Part shown: positions 31,592 to 42,245 of the stretch, piece by piece
Numbering within the stretch: position 1 is the stretch's first letter
How the letters are laid out: each line of letters opens with the position of its first letter
From: Panorpa germanica
Taxonomy: Eukaryota; Arthropoda; Insecta; Mecoptera; Panorpidae
DNA: 64,000 nt
Assembly (NCBI GenBank): GCA_963678705.1
Contig: CAVMBN010000211.1
Location: 1 to 64,000 of the forward strand
Reading direction: 5' to 3'
The notes under the pieces: generated by a model
What the model saw: only the letters and a program-made list of their open reading frames with translations
Told to the model about the DNA's origin: nothing
Database searches by the model: none
Position numbers and translations under genes: made by a program

Positions 31592-34500
31592 CAGAAAATG
31601 GACAATTGATGACGAAATAATGGCATTAGAAATTTATAAACGAGGGCCTAGATGCTATCGTATTTTATCAGGGTTACAACCTATGCCTTCCAAATCAACT
31701 TATTAAGATTATTAGAAAAAGTTTCAATGACACTAGGTATAAATAAATTTATATGTGACCCTTTAAACAAAACAGTTGTTAAATTGTGTAAAAATGATGC
31801 GTACTGTGTGTTAATGCATGACGAAATACATTTAAAGCAAGGTTTGACGTTTTGTAGACACAGCAAAAAACATTTGTGATATTTAGATCTGGGTGATGGG
31901 GAACAAACAGTGAAATTAGCGAATCAAGCTATAGTTTTCCAAGTCTAAAGTATATTTTTAAAGTGAAAACAACCAGTTTCTTTTTATTTTACAAACAGTT
32001 GTGCTTCTGCTGAAGCAATGAATAGAATTACTGTTGAAGAACTTCAAAAAGTTAATTTAAAGGTTATTGCTGTTCTTTGTGATCAAGGTCCAACTGCAGG
32101 AAGTGCTATAAATGCGTTCTGCAATATTGAACCAACAGTCCCAGTGAATAATGACCCCCTTTTTTCAACTTGGACCGTCAGACTTTGTTTAGTTTTTTGG
32201 TTAAATTGAAACCAGAAGATTTTACTGGATTACACAATAAGAATAATTACTTAAAAATGCGTGTAGGAATAGCAGCCAGACAATTAAGCCGTATGGTTTC
32301 GGCAACAATAAATTCATTTACAGAGCCGAGCAAGGACCCCGACGGTCCTACTCTTCTTCTTGAAGAACCTAGATTAATGGATAATGGACATGCAGTAAAT
32401 TTAAATGTAAATGAAGATACAATCAGTGAATATATATTATCCATATTCAATATTGGACACAAATGGTGCAAAATATTGGCAAATGGTAACTTTATAAGGC
32501 TATTAAAAAAGTTGCAAATCCGCATTGTATTCTGGGTTGTGTTTTAACGGTAAAAGGAATGGTAGAAATTTCAAATATAATAAAATGTGAAGAATTTTTA
32601 GAATTTGCCTCAAGTACATTTAATCAAGATTCTTTAGAAAATCTTTTTTGCAATATCCGTCAATTTGGTTTTGGTAATATAATGCCAAAATGTAATTAAT
32701 TTATTAGAGCATTAAATGGTATAACATCACATGTAGTAGAAACAAATTATGAAAAGGACGACTATGGTGTCCTAATTGGTTTAAAAGAGTTTATTGAGGG
32801 AAGTAGTATATTAGAAAATAGCCATGAAGGTGAAAAAACAAGGAATCCTCTGAATTAGATGATAACTTGATAGACGTTTATGAATACGATTAGTTTGAAG
32901 GTTTACCATTAGCTTATGCCGGTTTCACACCAAATAGACAGTTTCAGTTTTATGCAACGTTGCAATGTGGTGCAACACAACGAGTTGCACTTTTTTTGCA
33001 ACAATTGTGTGGTTCGGCAACAGACTATTTGCATTGAACAGACCCATAATACCGGTTTCACACCAGATAGACAGTTGCATAAAACTGCAACAAAAACTGG
33101 TTTTTATTAAAAGTTGCATCAGTGTTTACACCAACTAGACCGTTTTTACAACTTTTTTGTCATTTATTGCAGTTGTTTGCAACACAACAGAGTGTTATCT
33201 CGAGTCGGTAAAGATCAAAAGAAACACGGTTGCGTTGCTTTATTCTTCTTGGTTTGAACATGCAATTTTATTTTGTGTATACGTTTACGAATTAATGTGT
33301 ACTTTCTAAAAGCCGAAAAAAATCAACAAATTTATTTTTGCGAGTTTAATTAATTTGCTATTATTTTATATGTCGTGGCTTTGGAAATATTCATTTATTT
33401 AATAAAATGTATTTTATTAAATTCATATATTTGATGTTTCAATTAATACACTAATACTATTTATTATTATTATTAATTATTACAATATTATGTTAATATA
33501 GTTTGGTTTCGTTTCTTTTGCAGTTTATTACAGGATAGCATGCAACCCGCAAATCATACTTCAATTATTATATTAAATTCTTCATAGAGTGAGATCCCAG
33601 AGCCGGTAGACATCACTTATTTTCTGAAGATAATAATCAGAAAATAGAAAATAAGTGATGTCTGCCGGTCCTAGGATCTTGTACTATCATAAATAAAACA
33701 GTTTATTGTATTTTTTATATTAAATTTAATTAATAATATTAATAGAGAAAAAAATAAAATAATAAATTGGACAAAAATAAAAAGTTATTACAATAACAAA
33801 TTAAAAATAAATAAATAATATAATATAAGTCCTTTGCTTGCATAATACTCCAAATCTGAAAATAGGAATTAAGTTAATACTAGATAAGTACTTGATATTA
33901 AGAATTATAGTTATGGCACCTACATATTTGGAATAGATTTTATCTGTATACATACCGTGCTTATATATTATTAACTGCTTTGTTAATATTAAGATGCAAA
34001 TCGGAAGAAGAGTAATTGAAACGTATGTTTATAAAAATGTATCAAAATAAATCACAAGCAATTAAATACACAGACTGTACAAATATACTTCAGAGATATA
34101 CTCATGTCAAAGCATGAGTCATATTTTTTATGTTACAATGCGATGTCAATTTGCTTGTTTGGGTAGAAAGAGATAAAAGTATATTCATTTCGTGTTTCCC
34201 CTTCTCTTGTATCAAATGCGGGGCGAGGAGCAAATGTATGCAGAAAAAAATAAAACTGCGTATTCAAACCAATTAGACTAAGACCGTTCACACACGACTC
34301 TGATTGAAAACTCGAAGATTTCAATGTCGAGCAATGTTTCGTTACCCTATAGAATTTTTAACAATATCATAATACTGCCCATGCTGTTCACCATCAAGAT
34401 TCAGGGCTCGCGTTTGCGATCATGTACGGAGGGTTTAAAAACAACGCAACTGTGTTTCTTTTGATCTTTACCGACTCTAGATGAGAATGTGTTTTGTTGC

Positions 34501-34813
34501 AAACAACTGCAATAAATGACAAAAAAGTTGTAAAAACTGTCTAGTTGGTGTAAACACTGATGCAACTTTTAATAAAAACCAGTTTTTGTTGCAGTTTTAT
34601 GCAACTGTCTATCTGGTGTAAAACCGGCATTACGCTACAAGGTTTGCAAGGAAAAATATCAACTGTTTTGTGTGCAGCAACGAACTTAATGGACTCGCAA
34701 CAAGAAGATTCAATTCAGCCATTCTAGCAAAAGAATATGACAAAAACAATTTGCGTAGGGTATATTCCAGCACTAAACTAGCGAATTGTTTCCAGAATAT
34801 TCTAACGACGTAA
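31592..34813 (+). pseudogene. P-element-type transposase remnant, interrupted by a nested transposon
   Basis: Frame-shifted pieces follow the P-element/THAP9 order: RKWTIDDEIMALEIYKRGPR and YRILSG (31598-31675); LMHDEIHLKQGL (about 31812), fitting the DEI segment near the first catalytic Asp; LKVIAVLCDQG (about 32060); LKMRVGIAARQLSRMVSATI (32250-32310); ENLFCNIRQFGFGN (32636-32680); and, after a nested element, a Cys-containing tail FARKNINCFVCSNELNG to a stop at 34811-34813. Several stops and frame changes make it inactive. No THAP DNA-binding domain was found upstream. The terminal inverted repeats were not located. Confidence 0.75.
32917..34629. mobile_element. Non-autonomous transposon with ~190-bp inverted termini, nested in the P-element
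   Basis: The 1713-bp insert begins TGCCGGTTTCACACC and ends with GGTGTAAAACCGGCA. TTA flanks both sides (32914-32916, 34630-34632), and removing the insert with one TTA restores the P-element reading in frame. The right arm (34440-34629) pairs with a left arm that starts internally at 33051 (ACCGGTTTCACACCAGATAG) and runs to about 33235. The 134 bp outside it carry a second copy of the tip. The interior (33236-34430) has no transposase; it holds a strong hairpin at 33593-33677. The 3-bp TTA/TAA duplication suggests PIF/Harbinger-type mobilisation, but the family is not recognised. Confidence 0.85.
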
Positions 34814-34958
34814 ATCTTTCCAGGAGTATGTGACTGCCTAGAACCATTTTATTTATTTCCTTATAGCATGACGCATACTTAATTCTAGATGAATCGCCGC
34901 GCTTCTTTTATGACGCAGTCCTCAGTAGGTCGGTATTATTATTTCTTAGGATCGCGCA

Positions 34959-35726
34959 ATGAGCATTCACCAATCTGCATTCAAAAAACATAAAGATAGG
35001 CATTTAGTCATCAAAACATATCCTTGTAAACTTTGTAACAAAAGATTTGCAACTTTAGACGAAGCAAAGAAACATAAAAAAGGACATTTCGACGGTAAAC
35101 GGATTTCTTGTGATATTTGTAAAAAAACATTTGCACTTTCATCAAAATTAAAAGAACATAAAAATAGGCATTTAGTCATTAGGCCATTTCCTTGCAACCT
35201 TTGTAACAAAAGCTTTGCAAGTTTAAACGAAATTAAAAAACATAAAAATGTGCATTTAGTAATAAAGCCATTACCTTGTAATCTTTGTAGCAAGACATTT
35301 GCAACTCCAATAGATTTAAAACAACATAAAAATAGACATTTAGGCATTAAGCCTTTTCCTTGTGCACTTTGTGACAAAAGATTTGCAACTTCATGTGAAT
35401 TAATAAAACATAAAATTTATCATTCAGATATTAGTCCCTTCACTTGTAATATTTGTAACAAATCATTTAAGCTTGCGGGAAATTTGAAACGACATATGAA
35501 CACTCATATGGACATTAAACGCTTTCGCTGTGACTTTTGTAACAAAACGTATGCAGCTTTGGATAATTTAAAACGACATAATATTAACATACATTCAGAT
35601 AAACCACTCTTTAATTGTGATAATTGTGACGAATCATATAAGACGTCATATGAATTAGGACAACATACAAAAAACCAACATTTAAAGCAGACAGAGCTTG
35701 CTCAGAATTTAACCACTACTTTGTAG
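34959..35726 (+). CDS. C2H2 zinc-finger protein, eight fingers, N-terminally incomplete
   Basis: 255 residues. The first about 20 (SIHQSAFKKHKDRH) are the C-terminal half of a finger without its cysteines, so the true start is probably in a missing upstream exon. TTTCTTAG ending 12 nt before the ATG could be a splice acceptor. Eight fingers follow: YPCKLCNKRF, ISCDICKKTF, FPCNLCNKSF, LPCNLCSKTF, FPCALCDKRF, FTCNICNKSF, FRCDFCNKTY and FNCDNCDESY, each with paired His. The two last have longer His spacing. Finger sequences are diverse and diverged from the MEDYK cluster, so this is a different, older gene. It may be real or a 5'-truncated copy; the P-element remnant ends about 145 bp upstream. 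Confidence 0.7.
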   Translation: MSIHQSAFKKHKDRHLVIKTYPCKLCNKRFATLDEAKKHKKGHFDGKRISCDICKKTFALSSKLKEHKNRHLVIRPFPCNLCNKSFASLNEIKKHKNVHLVIKPLPCNLCSKTFATPIDLKQHKNRHLGIKPFPCALCDKRFATSCELIKHKIYHSDISPFTCNICNKSFKLAGNLKRHMNTHMDIKRFRCDFCNKTYAALDNLKRHNINIHSDKPLFNCDNCDESYKTSYELGQHTKNQHLKQTELAQNLTTTL

Positions 35727-36087
35727 GTAATTCTACAATTCGGTTAAGACCCCACTGAATTTTAATTTTATGTTTTAACCTGAAATGTAAGTTTAGCTTG
35801 TGAAATATAAAGAAATAAAAGAAATTATATTAAATATAATGTTTAATAATATAAATATGTGCATATATACTATTGTTATGTTCCAGGTGTATGTTTATTT
35901 CATTTATATGTTTGAGACTGACGCATTTTCTTAAAAATTGCCAAATTGAAATATTTTTCCGGACATTTTCCGGCATATGTCTTCTGCTATTTAATGTAAT
36001 TATATTTCAAAATTAAGAAACTCAAAAATTGGATTAAATTATATTAATTATATTTTTAAGAAAATACTTCAACTCAAATGTCCAATG
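35727..36087. other. 3' flank of the eight-finger gene
   Basis: AT-rich; GAAATAAAAG near 35812 could supply polyadenylation. Nothing else was recognised. Confidence 0.5.
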
Positions 36088-36660
36088 AGCTTATGTACTC
36101 ATTTTTTAGTGGTCGATTTTTTAATTGTTGATTGATATTGATGTAAATAAATGTGTATTGGCGTGTCTATTTTATTAAATATCTAAATGTTGACGGAGAT
36201 ATATAATTAAAGATTTGAATTGTAGTTTTAGCGCTAGAAATGGACGGCCATATTTGTATGATGTAAAATGCATTTTAACGTCAGTTATTTGTTGAGTAGG
36301 TCAGTGCTGTGGTAATGTTTTGTAGCTGTTGGTAGTCGAAATAATCAAGTCAAGTCAAAGAATAATAAGTTTTTATTTTATTTAACCCTGCTAAGGCAGA
36401 CATAATATTGTAATTTTATTGTTCCTTAAAATAGATGTAAGTAATATTTGATATTTATATATATAAATGCGGCAGCGGTTGTAATGTCACATGCATTTGG
36501 AATGTGTACAACGTTGAATATCTTTAATAATTAAAAAGACAAAATGAAATTTTTATTGTTAATATCTCGTAACATATAAGGAGTTATTAAAAAATAATTG
36601 AACATTTAAGGTTCTAGTAACCCACTTTATCAATATATAGTACACTTTTATAATATTGGT
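36088..36660 (+). mobile_element. M1 MITE, near full-length
   Basis: Left half GAGCTTATGTACTCATTTTT through TTTTAGCGCTAGAAATGGAC and CCCTGCTAAGGCAGACATAA, then right half AATGTCACATGCATTTGGAA, GGTTCTAGTAACCCACTTTA and TATAGTACACTTTTATA. The extreme right terminus is missing. Confidence 0.75.
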
Positions 36661-37300
36661 ATATTTGCGTCTGCATTTATATATTTAATAGAATAAAAAC
36701 GCCAATATACATTTATAAATATCTTTTCAATCAACAACCAACAGTTTTCTTTTTAGAAATGTTTTAGAACAGCCAATTTACATAAATATCATAATTTCCA
36801 GCTCACTTTCACCACATATCATAACTTCTATCTATGGAAAAATTGTGACACAGTTTTCAAAAACTACGTGTATATAAAAAAATCTTATTTAAAACTGTTG
36901 TACTAAGAAAATTATCAAAACTATACCTATTTACGAAATTAATTAAATAAAAGTATTAAGAAACAGTAAATGTGTTACGAGCCGGCAACGTTGCAAATGG
37001 CAAATGTACAGAAAAATTCTAATTAAATCGAAATTAAACTCTAAGAATGAAAAAATCATACACTTCTTTTGACAACGTTGCCAAATTTATTATTACCTTT
37101 TTTACAGATATGTAATTTGAATTTGAATTGAATTAATATAAATTTCACATTATTTATGGTTAATATTTTAATATTATACTATTATATGAATAAAAAAGTT
37201 AGAAGCTATTTAATAAGGAATTGAAACTTTCGTCATTTATTATGTAATTTAATTTACCGAGAGATAAACTTTTTGCATTGACGGTACCTCCCTAAATGTA
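36661..37300 (+). repeat. Type I upstream block of the zinc-finger genes, copy 2
   Basis: From about 37020 it is colinear with 25840-26140 (ATGAAAAAATCATACACTTC, CAACGTTGCCAAATTTATTA, TTTTTGCATTGACGGTACCT). 36661-37020 is AT-rich with an M1-like scrap near 36690-36730. Confidence 0.7.
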
Positions 37301-37345
37301 TATAAGAAGAATGAAAAAATAATCATTTTGACAGTTCATTGAAAC
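37301..37345 (+). promoter_or_regulatory. Putative promoter of zinc-finger gene 3
   Basis: TATAAGAAGA at 37301 and TCATTTTGACAGTTCATTG at 37323, as in gene 1 but with 6 bp less between them. The 5' UTR intron follows at 37414-37783 (GTAAAAT..TTTTAG). Confidence 0.5.
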
Positions 37346-37808
37346 GGTTAAACAATAGCACTACAAATTATTGTATTTTATCTGAAAATATTGTGTTACC
37401 AGGCTATCTAAAGGTAAAATAAAAACGCCAATATACGTTTATTAACCCATATATCAATTAATTATTTACAAAATAGGGCTCTTGATTTACTCTCCTTTTA
37501 ACGTTAATGAACAAAAACTGTTAATTACATAATTAATCTACAACTTTATTCCAATGGATTGATCGTTGCTTTTCACTTTAGATTTATTTATTTTCTTTGC
37601 GTTTACAATATATTAATTTACTACAGATTTATTAAAGGCTTTACATAAGTTCAACTTAACCTCATTTATTCAACAATATTGCTAAGAAACGATTTTGTAA
37701 TTAAATCACTTATATTTTAAGTTTTTTATTAACTGGTTCCCCATATTTACTTCGAATAGTAATAAATTGTTAATTAGTTTTAGAAAACGATAAAACTGTT
37801 GTAATAAA

Positions 37809-39719
37809 ATGGAGGATTATAAATCACAGAACATAAAACTGGAAATTGATGTGGACTTAAATGAACCAATGAAAACAGGAAATATAAACGAAGATATAAA
37901 AATAGAAATAATAGAAGTACACGTGGTCAAAGATGTAGAGTCATGTGATGAAATTAAGGAAGAACCAGACAGTCCAGAAGAAAATGCAATTTTACCACGG
38001 GACAATCAGTACTTCATTAAATTTGAGCCGTGTCATGAGCCCTCTGATTATTGCAATGATATGTTCCTGGATGGAACTAAATTACAGGAACACCTGGATG
38101 CACCACCTAGTTGTGAGGGACATGAGAAGTCCATAGTTGAAAAGCTAACCGAACCTCTGAATAACGAACAACTGCAAAGTGGAAAATTAAAATCGAAGCT
38201 GAAACATTTTATTTGTGAAGTATGTAACAAATCGTTTGTAGACAAGGTGGATATTATAAAACATATGCGGGTGCATTCAACAAAGAATTTGTATTCTTGT
38301 AATGAGTGTACTAAAATGTTTCAATATCCATCACTTTTAAAAGTACATAAAAACACACATTTAACTTTAAAACCATTCTCTTGCAAGGAATGTAATAAAA
38401 CGTTTAGTCAGTTATCAAATTTAATACAACATAAAAACACACATTTAGCTTCAAAACCATTTCCTTGTGACGAATGTAATAAAACGTTTAGTTTTTCATC
38501 TACCTTAAAACAACATAAAAACACACATTTAGCTTCAAAACCATTTCCTTGTGACGAATGTAATAAAACGTTTAGTTCTTCATCACATTTAAAAGTACAT
38601 AAAAACACACATTTAGCTTCAAAACCATTTCCTTGTGACGAATGTAATAAAACGTTTAGTTTTTCATCTACCTTAAAACAACATAAAAACACACATTTAG
38701 CTTCAAAACCATTTCCTTGTGACGAATGTAATAAAACGTTTAGTTCTTCATCACATTTAAAAGTACATAAAAACACACATTTAGCTTCAAAACCATTTCC
38801 TTGTGACGAATGTAATAAAACGTTTAGTTCTTCATCACATTTAAAAGTACATAAAAACACACATTTAGCTTCAAAACCATTTCCTTGTGACGAATGTAAT
38901 AAAACGTTTAGTTCTTCATCACATTTAAAAGTACATAAAAACACACATTTAGCTTCAAAACCATTTCCTTGTGACGAATGTAATAAAACGTTTAGTTCTT
39001 CATCACATTTAAAAGTACATAAAAACACACATTTAGCTTCAAAACCATTTCCTTGTGACGAATGTAATAAAACGTTTAGTTCTTCATCACATTTAAAAGT
39101 ACATAAAAACACACATTTAGCTTCAAAACCATTTCCTTGTGACGAATGTAATAAAACGTTTAGTTCTTCATCACATTTAAAAGTACATAAAAACACACAT
39201 TTAGCTTCAAAACCATTTCCTTGTGACGAATGTAATAAAACGTTTAGTTTTTCATCTACCTTAAAACAACATAAAAACACACATTTAGCTTCAAAACCAT
39301 TTCCTTGTGACGAATGTAATAAAACGTTTAGTTCTTCATCACATTTAAAAGTACATAAAAACACACATTTAGCTTCAAAACCATTTCCTTGTGACGAATG
39401 TAATAAAACGTTTAGTTCTTCATCACATTTAAAAGTACATAAAAACACACATTTAGCTTCAAAACCATTTCCTTGTGACGAATGTAATAAAACGTTTAGT
39501 TCTTCATCACATTTAAAAGTACATAAAAACACACATTTAGCTTCAAAACCATTTCCTTGTGACGAATGTAATAAAACGTTTAGTTCTTCATCACATTTAA
39601 AACAACATAAAAACACACATTCAGCTTTAAAACCATTTTCTTGCAACGAATGTAATAAAACGTTTAATCAGTTATCAAATTTAAAACGACATAAAAACAC
39701 ACATTTAGCTTTAAAATAA
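37809..39719 (+). CDS. C2H2 zinc-finger protein 3 of the cluster, 18 fingers with a homogenised array
   Basis: 636 residues. The N-terminus (residues 1-135) is the shared acidic region with IKEEPDSP and IKxE motifs. Then come 18 fingers at strict 28-residue spacing. Fingers 1-3 and 18 are diverged; fingers 4-17 are near copies of PFPCDECNKTF with linker HLASK. Recognition helices fall into few types: SSSSHLKVH in ten fingers (5, 7-12, 14-16), SFSSTLKQH in three (4, 6, 13), and SSSSHLKQH in finger 17. The 84-bp units look identical at the DNA level within a type, so expansion or gene conversion is very recent. All zinc ligands are intact. Repeated identical helices predict recognition of repeated DNA triplets. 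The stop follows LALK as in genes 1 and 4. Confidence 0.92.
   Translation: MEDYKSQNIKLEIDVDLNEPMKTGNINEDIKIEIIEVHVVKDVESCDEIKEEPDSPEENAILPRDNQYFIKFEPCHEPSDYCNDMFLDGTKLQEHLDAPPSCEGHEKSIVEKLTEPLNNEQLQSGKLKSKLKHFICEVCNKSFVDKVDIIKHMRVHSTKNLYSCNECTKMFQYPSLLKVHKNTHLTLKPFSCKECNKTFSQLSNLIQHKNTHLASKPFPCDECNKTFSFSSTLKQHKNTHLASKPFPCDECNKTFSSSSHLKVHKNTHLASKPFPCDECNKTFSFSSTLKQHKNTHLASKPFPCDECNKTFSSSSHLKVHKNTHLASKPFPCDECNKTFSSSSHLKVHKNTHLASKPFPCDECNKTFSSSSHLKVHKNTHLASKPFPCDECNKTFSSSSHLKVHKNTHLASKPFPCDECNKTFSSSSHLKVHKNTHLASKPFPCDECNKTFSSSSHLKVHKNTHLASKPFPCDECNKTFSFSSTLKQHKNTHLASKPFPCDECNKTFSSSSHLKVHKNTHLASKPFPCDECNKTFSSSSHLKVHKNTHLASKPFPCDECNKTFSSSSHLKVHKNTHLASKPFPCDECNKTFSSSSHLKQHKNTHSALKPFSCNECNKTFNQLSNLKRHKNTHLALK
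38454..39629 (+). repeat. Tandem 84-bp repeat array inside zinc-finger gene 3
   Basis: Fourteen units of 84 bp from 38454, two sub-types distinguished by TTTTCATCTACCTTAAAACA and TCTTCATCACATTTAAAAGT. The order of sub-types is F S F S S S S S S F S S S, then an S-type unit ending LKQ. An antisense reading frame is open through the array but is only the mirror of the finger codons. Confidence 0.93.
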
Positions 39720-40487
39720 TATTCTTGTAATTTATGTCATAAATCTTACGCACAAGTTGGTTCCTTAAAGCGAAATCAAAAAACTCATTTAAATAAAAGT
39801 GTCTAGGTGTGTTCTGTATGTGATCTAAACTGTTTGTATTCGCTGGAGTTTTACTTTATGGCGTGTGTTTAATAAATATGACGAACTCATGAATTTGTAA
39901 GCAACTTTTTCTACCACATTCCACGATTTATGTTAAAATATGTAGATGCCTCTTATGTTCCTAGGTTTAATTTTTGCTAAGAAGAAATTAGTACATTTTT
40001 AAGCGTACCCAATTTGTTTAAAAAATTGTTATTAGTAAAAATAGTTCATGGTCTGTTGTGATTGGACTTAGAAATTACAATAAAATAAAGCGGGACGTTT
40101 AAACAGAGTATTCATTTTGCAAAATAAAATCGAATTTAATTAGAAAACGAATTTATATTGAAAAACAATAACGATTTTTTGAACACTCAATTTTACAAAT
40201 TTTTAATTTAAAATATTTCTATGTTTTTATGAGATATTGATTTGTATCTTTGTATTATAATAAAATTTGATTAATTTACCTTCCTTTTCTCAAAGGTCAT
40301 GGTTGTGGGGGTGCAATTAATACCTCACATTCAGATACTTTTTGAAATACATTTTTATTTAATTTTTGATTATTATTTTTTTAAACCAGTGATGCCAATT
40401 TGTTGTTGAAGACTCAAACAATACATAACCCTATTTTTCTACAGAGTCTGGTACATCTACCACACGAAAGGTGTAAAATTTCTTAAG
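39720..40487 (+). other. 3' flank of zinc-finger gene 3, including a relict finger
   Basis: Immediately after the TAA, 39720-39806 still reads in frame as one more finger (YSCNLCHKSYAQVGSLKRNQ then KTHLNKSV, stop), with Asn for the first zinc-binding His. The shared 3' UTR follows to about 40010, then AT-rich DNA with no gene. Confidence 0.6.
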
Positions 40488-41799
40488 TGTTCGATTTTTT
40501 GAATGTTGGTAAGTATTTGACATTTTTCTTATTTTTTGACAACGAACTTTTTTTTGGGAATTTACGCATATTGTTTCGCCCAGGAAATTGCTTACATTTA
40601 AAACTTTATAATATTTTAGTGTTCTTTTTTAATTAGCTGTTGTTTGTTATCATATACGAATACTACAAGTGTTATATTTTTATTAAATAACAGGAAATCG
40701 TTAGTTAAGAATTTCAGTTATATTTGCAATGGCTAGTCGTCAAGCTTTATCTATGATAGAGATTGAGACAATTATTGATAACTGGAGTGATAGTGAGGAC
40801 GGAATTATTACTGTAATTGTTGTTCCACCTGCTCAAGTAGATGACGTAACTGATGAAGATATACTGGACGAAGATTTTATTCCAAAGAGTGACGAGATAG
40901 ACAAAATTACATAAATTAAATTGTACATGTACAACGTGTTTAATTAACATATTCTTCGATTTACAGATTACTGCTTATTGCAGGTTATTGTTTTGTCTTT
41001 GGCAGGACAATAGTGAGGGTGCCGTTTGCACCAATCACGATTAAATATTTTCCACGCATACGGTTAAATAGATGGATGGAAAAAGCAGCAGAAAAGTAAA
41101 AAATAGTACATCAACAGCTGGCAAATTTATAAATCAGCAACCGCCATTGATTTTGCGTAATTATAATAGGGGAATGGGAGGAGTGGATTTGCATGACAAA
41201 GCTATCCGAAATTACCGCATTAACATTCGTGCTAAGAAGTGGTATTGGCCATTATGGTTATTTATATTAAATTCGTCAATGGGAAATGCTTGGAAACTAC
41301 ACTGCTTTGTTGCACGATATGACAAAGTTACCAAAAACAAATCAATGGCTCAAAATGTCTTAATTAAGTCTTTCTATGGTAGAAAAGCTACTGCTGACAC
41401 CAAATATCGAAAATGATTTTCTTTTTGATGGATGTTACGGATAAAGATTTTAATGAATTCAACCTACCTAAAATATCAGGTCAACATGTTTTAATATATC
41501 AGAAAGAAAAGAAAGTTTGTCGTTGCAAATTAAGTGGTTGTGGAAAACCTACGTATTTTATGTGCAAAAAATGCAATATTCATTTGCACACAAAATGCTT
41601 TGAGGCTTTGCATGAGAAAAATATATAAGTCAATAAATTTACAATATCAATAAAAAATGTTTATTTAATTTGTAATTAATAATATTTTATTAAATATATT
41701 AAATTACGATAATGTTTTAATAAAAATAAACAAATTTCTTTAAAATTCTTAAAAGAATTAAAAATGCTAAATAGTTGCCAATGTTCGAAAAATCGAACA
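40488..41799 (+). mobile_element. Internally deleted piggyBac-like element
   Basis: An imperfect 22-bp inverted pair bounds it: TGTTCGATTTTTTGAATGTTGG at 40488-40509 begins 1 bp after TTAA (40483-40486), and its inverse CCAATGTTCGAAAAATCGAA is at 41778. The exact right end and its TTAA were not found, so these may be subterminal repeats. Inside are N- and C-terminal parts of a piggyBac transposase. Confidence 0.65.
40729..41628 (+). pseudogene. piggyBac transposase, N- and C-terminal parts with the middle deleted
   Basis: 40729-40914 encodes an acidic N-terminus (DSEDGI.., VTDEDILDEDFIP) typical of piggyBac transposases. 41072-41416 encodes the end of the DDE core, YNRGMGGVDLHDKAIRNYRI and AKKWYWPLW; the Asp of GGVD corresponds to the third catalytic Asp. 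41413-41628, in another frame, encodes the C-terminal cysteine-rich domain, CRCKLSGCGKPTYFMCKKC then HLHTKCFEALHEK. Most of the core carrying the first two Asp residues is absent. Normal proteins are about 550-600 residues; about 240 remain in three frames. Confidence 0.85.
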
Positions 41800-41929
41800 G
41801 TTGATTTCAGGAAAACTAGTGTTCGGAAATTTTTTTTAATGCAAAATTTGAATTCTGTAGGTACTCATTAGCCTTAACACCATATTAGTTCTTCCAACAC
41901 ATGTGTTTTTCTTTTTTGCGGTAGAAAAT

Positions 41930-42245
41930 GGGTTAAATTTGGTTTATTATATTTATATCATTAAGGAATTCCAGCACATTTTGAACTTTTTCTGTATTGT
42001 TTGAAAGTATGTCCTTTAGTTCATTACTGATGTTGTGTTTTGTTCTTTGAGTTTGATATTGTGGGCAGGTTACTAGTAGATGATGGACTGTTATTTGCGT
42101 CTGACATTGCTGCACTGCGGAACTGTTGTTCTACAGATTAAATGTTGATGCGTCAATCTCGTATGTCCTGTTCGTAGTCCGAAGATGTTTTTATCAAATT
42201 GTCTATTGCTGCGATAAGAAGTTTCCCATTTGATTATATTTTCCT
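41930..42245 (-). pseudogene. LINE remnant, C-terminal end with RNase H-type tail
   Basis: On the minus strand from about 42245: WETSYRSNRQFDKNIFGLRT then GHTRLTHQHLICR, and after a frame change CQTQITVHHLLVTCPQYQ to a stop at 41933. The RTGHTRLTH..L and TVxHLLxxCP motifs are standard at the end of I/R1/Jockey-type LINE ORF2 proteins that carry RNase H. It is a different family from the LINE at 24278. The 5' part is missing. Confidence 0.75.

Noticed and set aside
38454..39629. Regular 84-bp direct repeats as a CRISPR-like array
   Set aside because: There are no spacers; the repeats are contiguous, coding, and each encodes one C2H2 finger in a eukaryotic sequence.
38408..39646. 412-codon open frame antisense to the zinc-finger array, and similar minus-strand frames at 26889-27479 and 34967-35377
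   Set aside because: They mirror the regular codon pattern of finger repeats (no stop falls on the opposite strand of the repeated unit) and carry no domain of their own.
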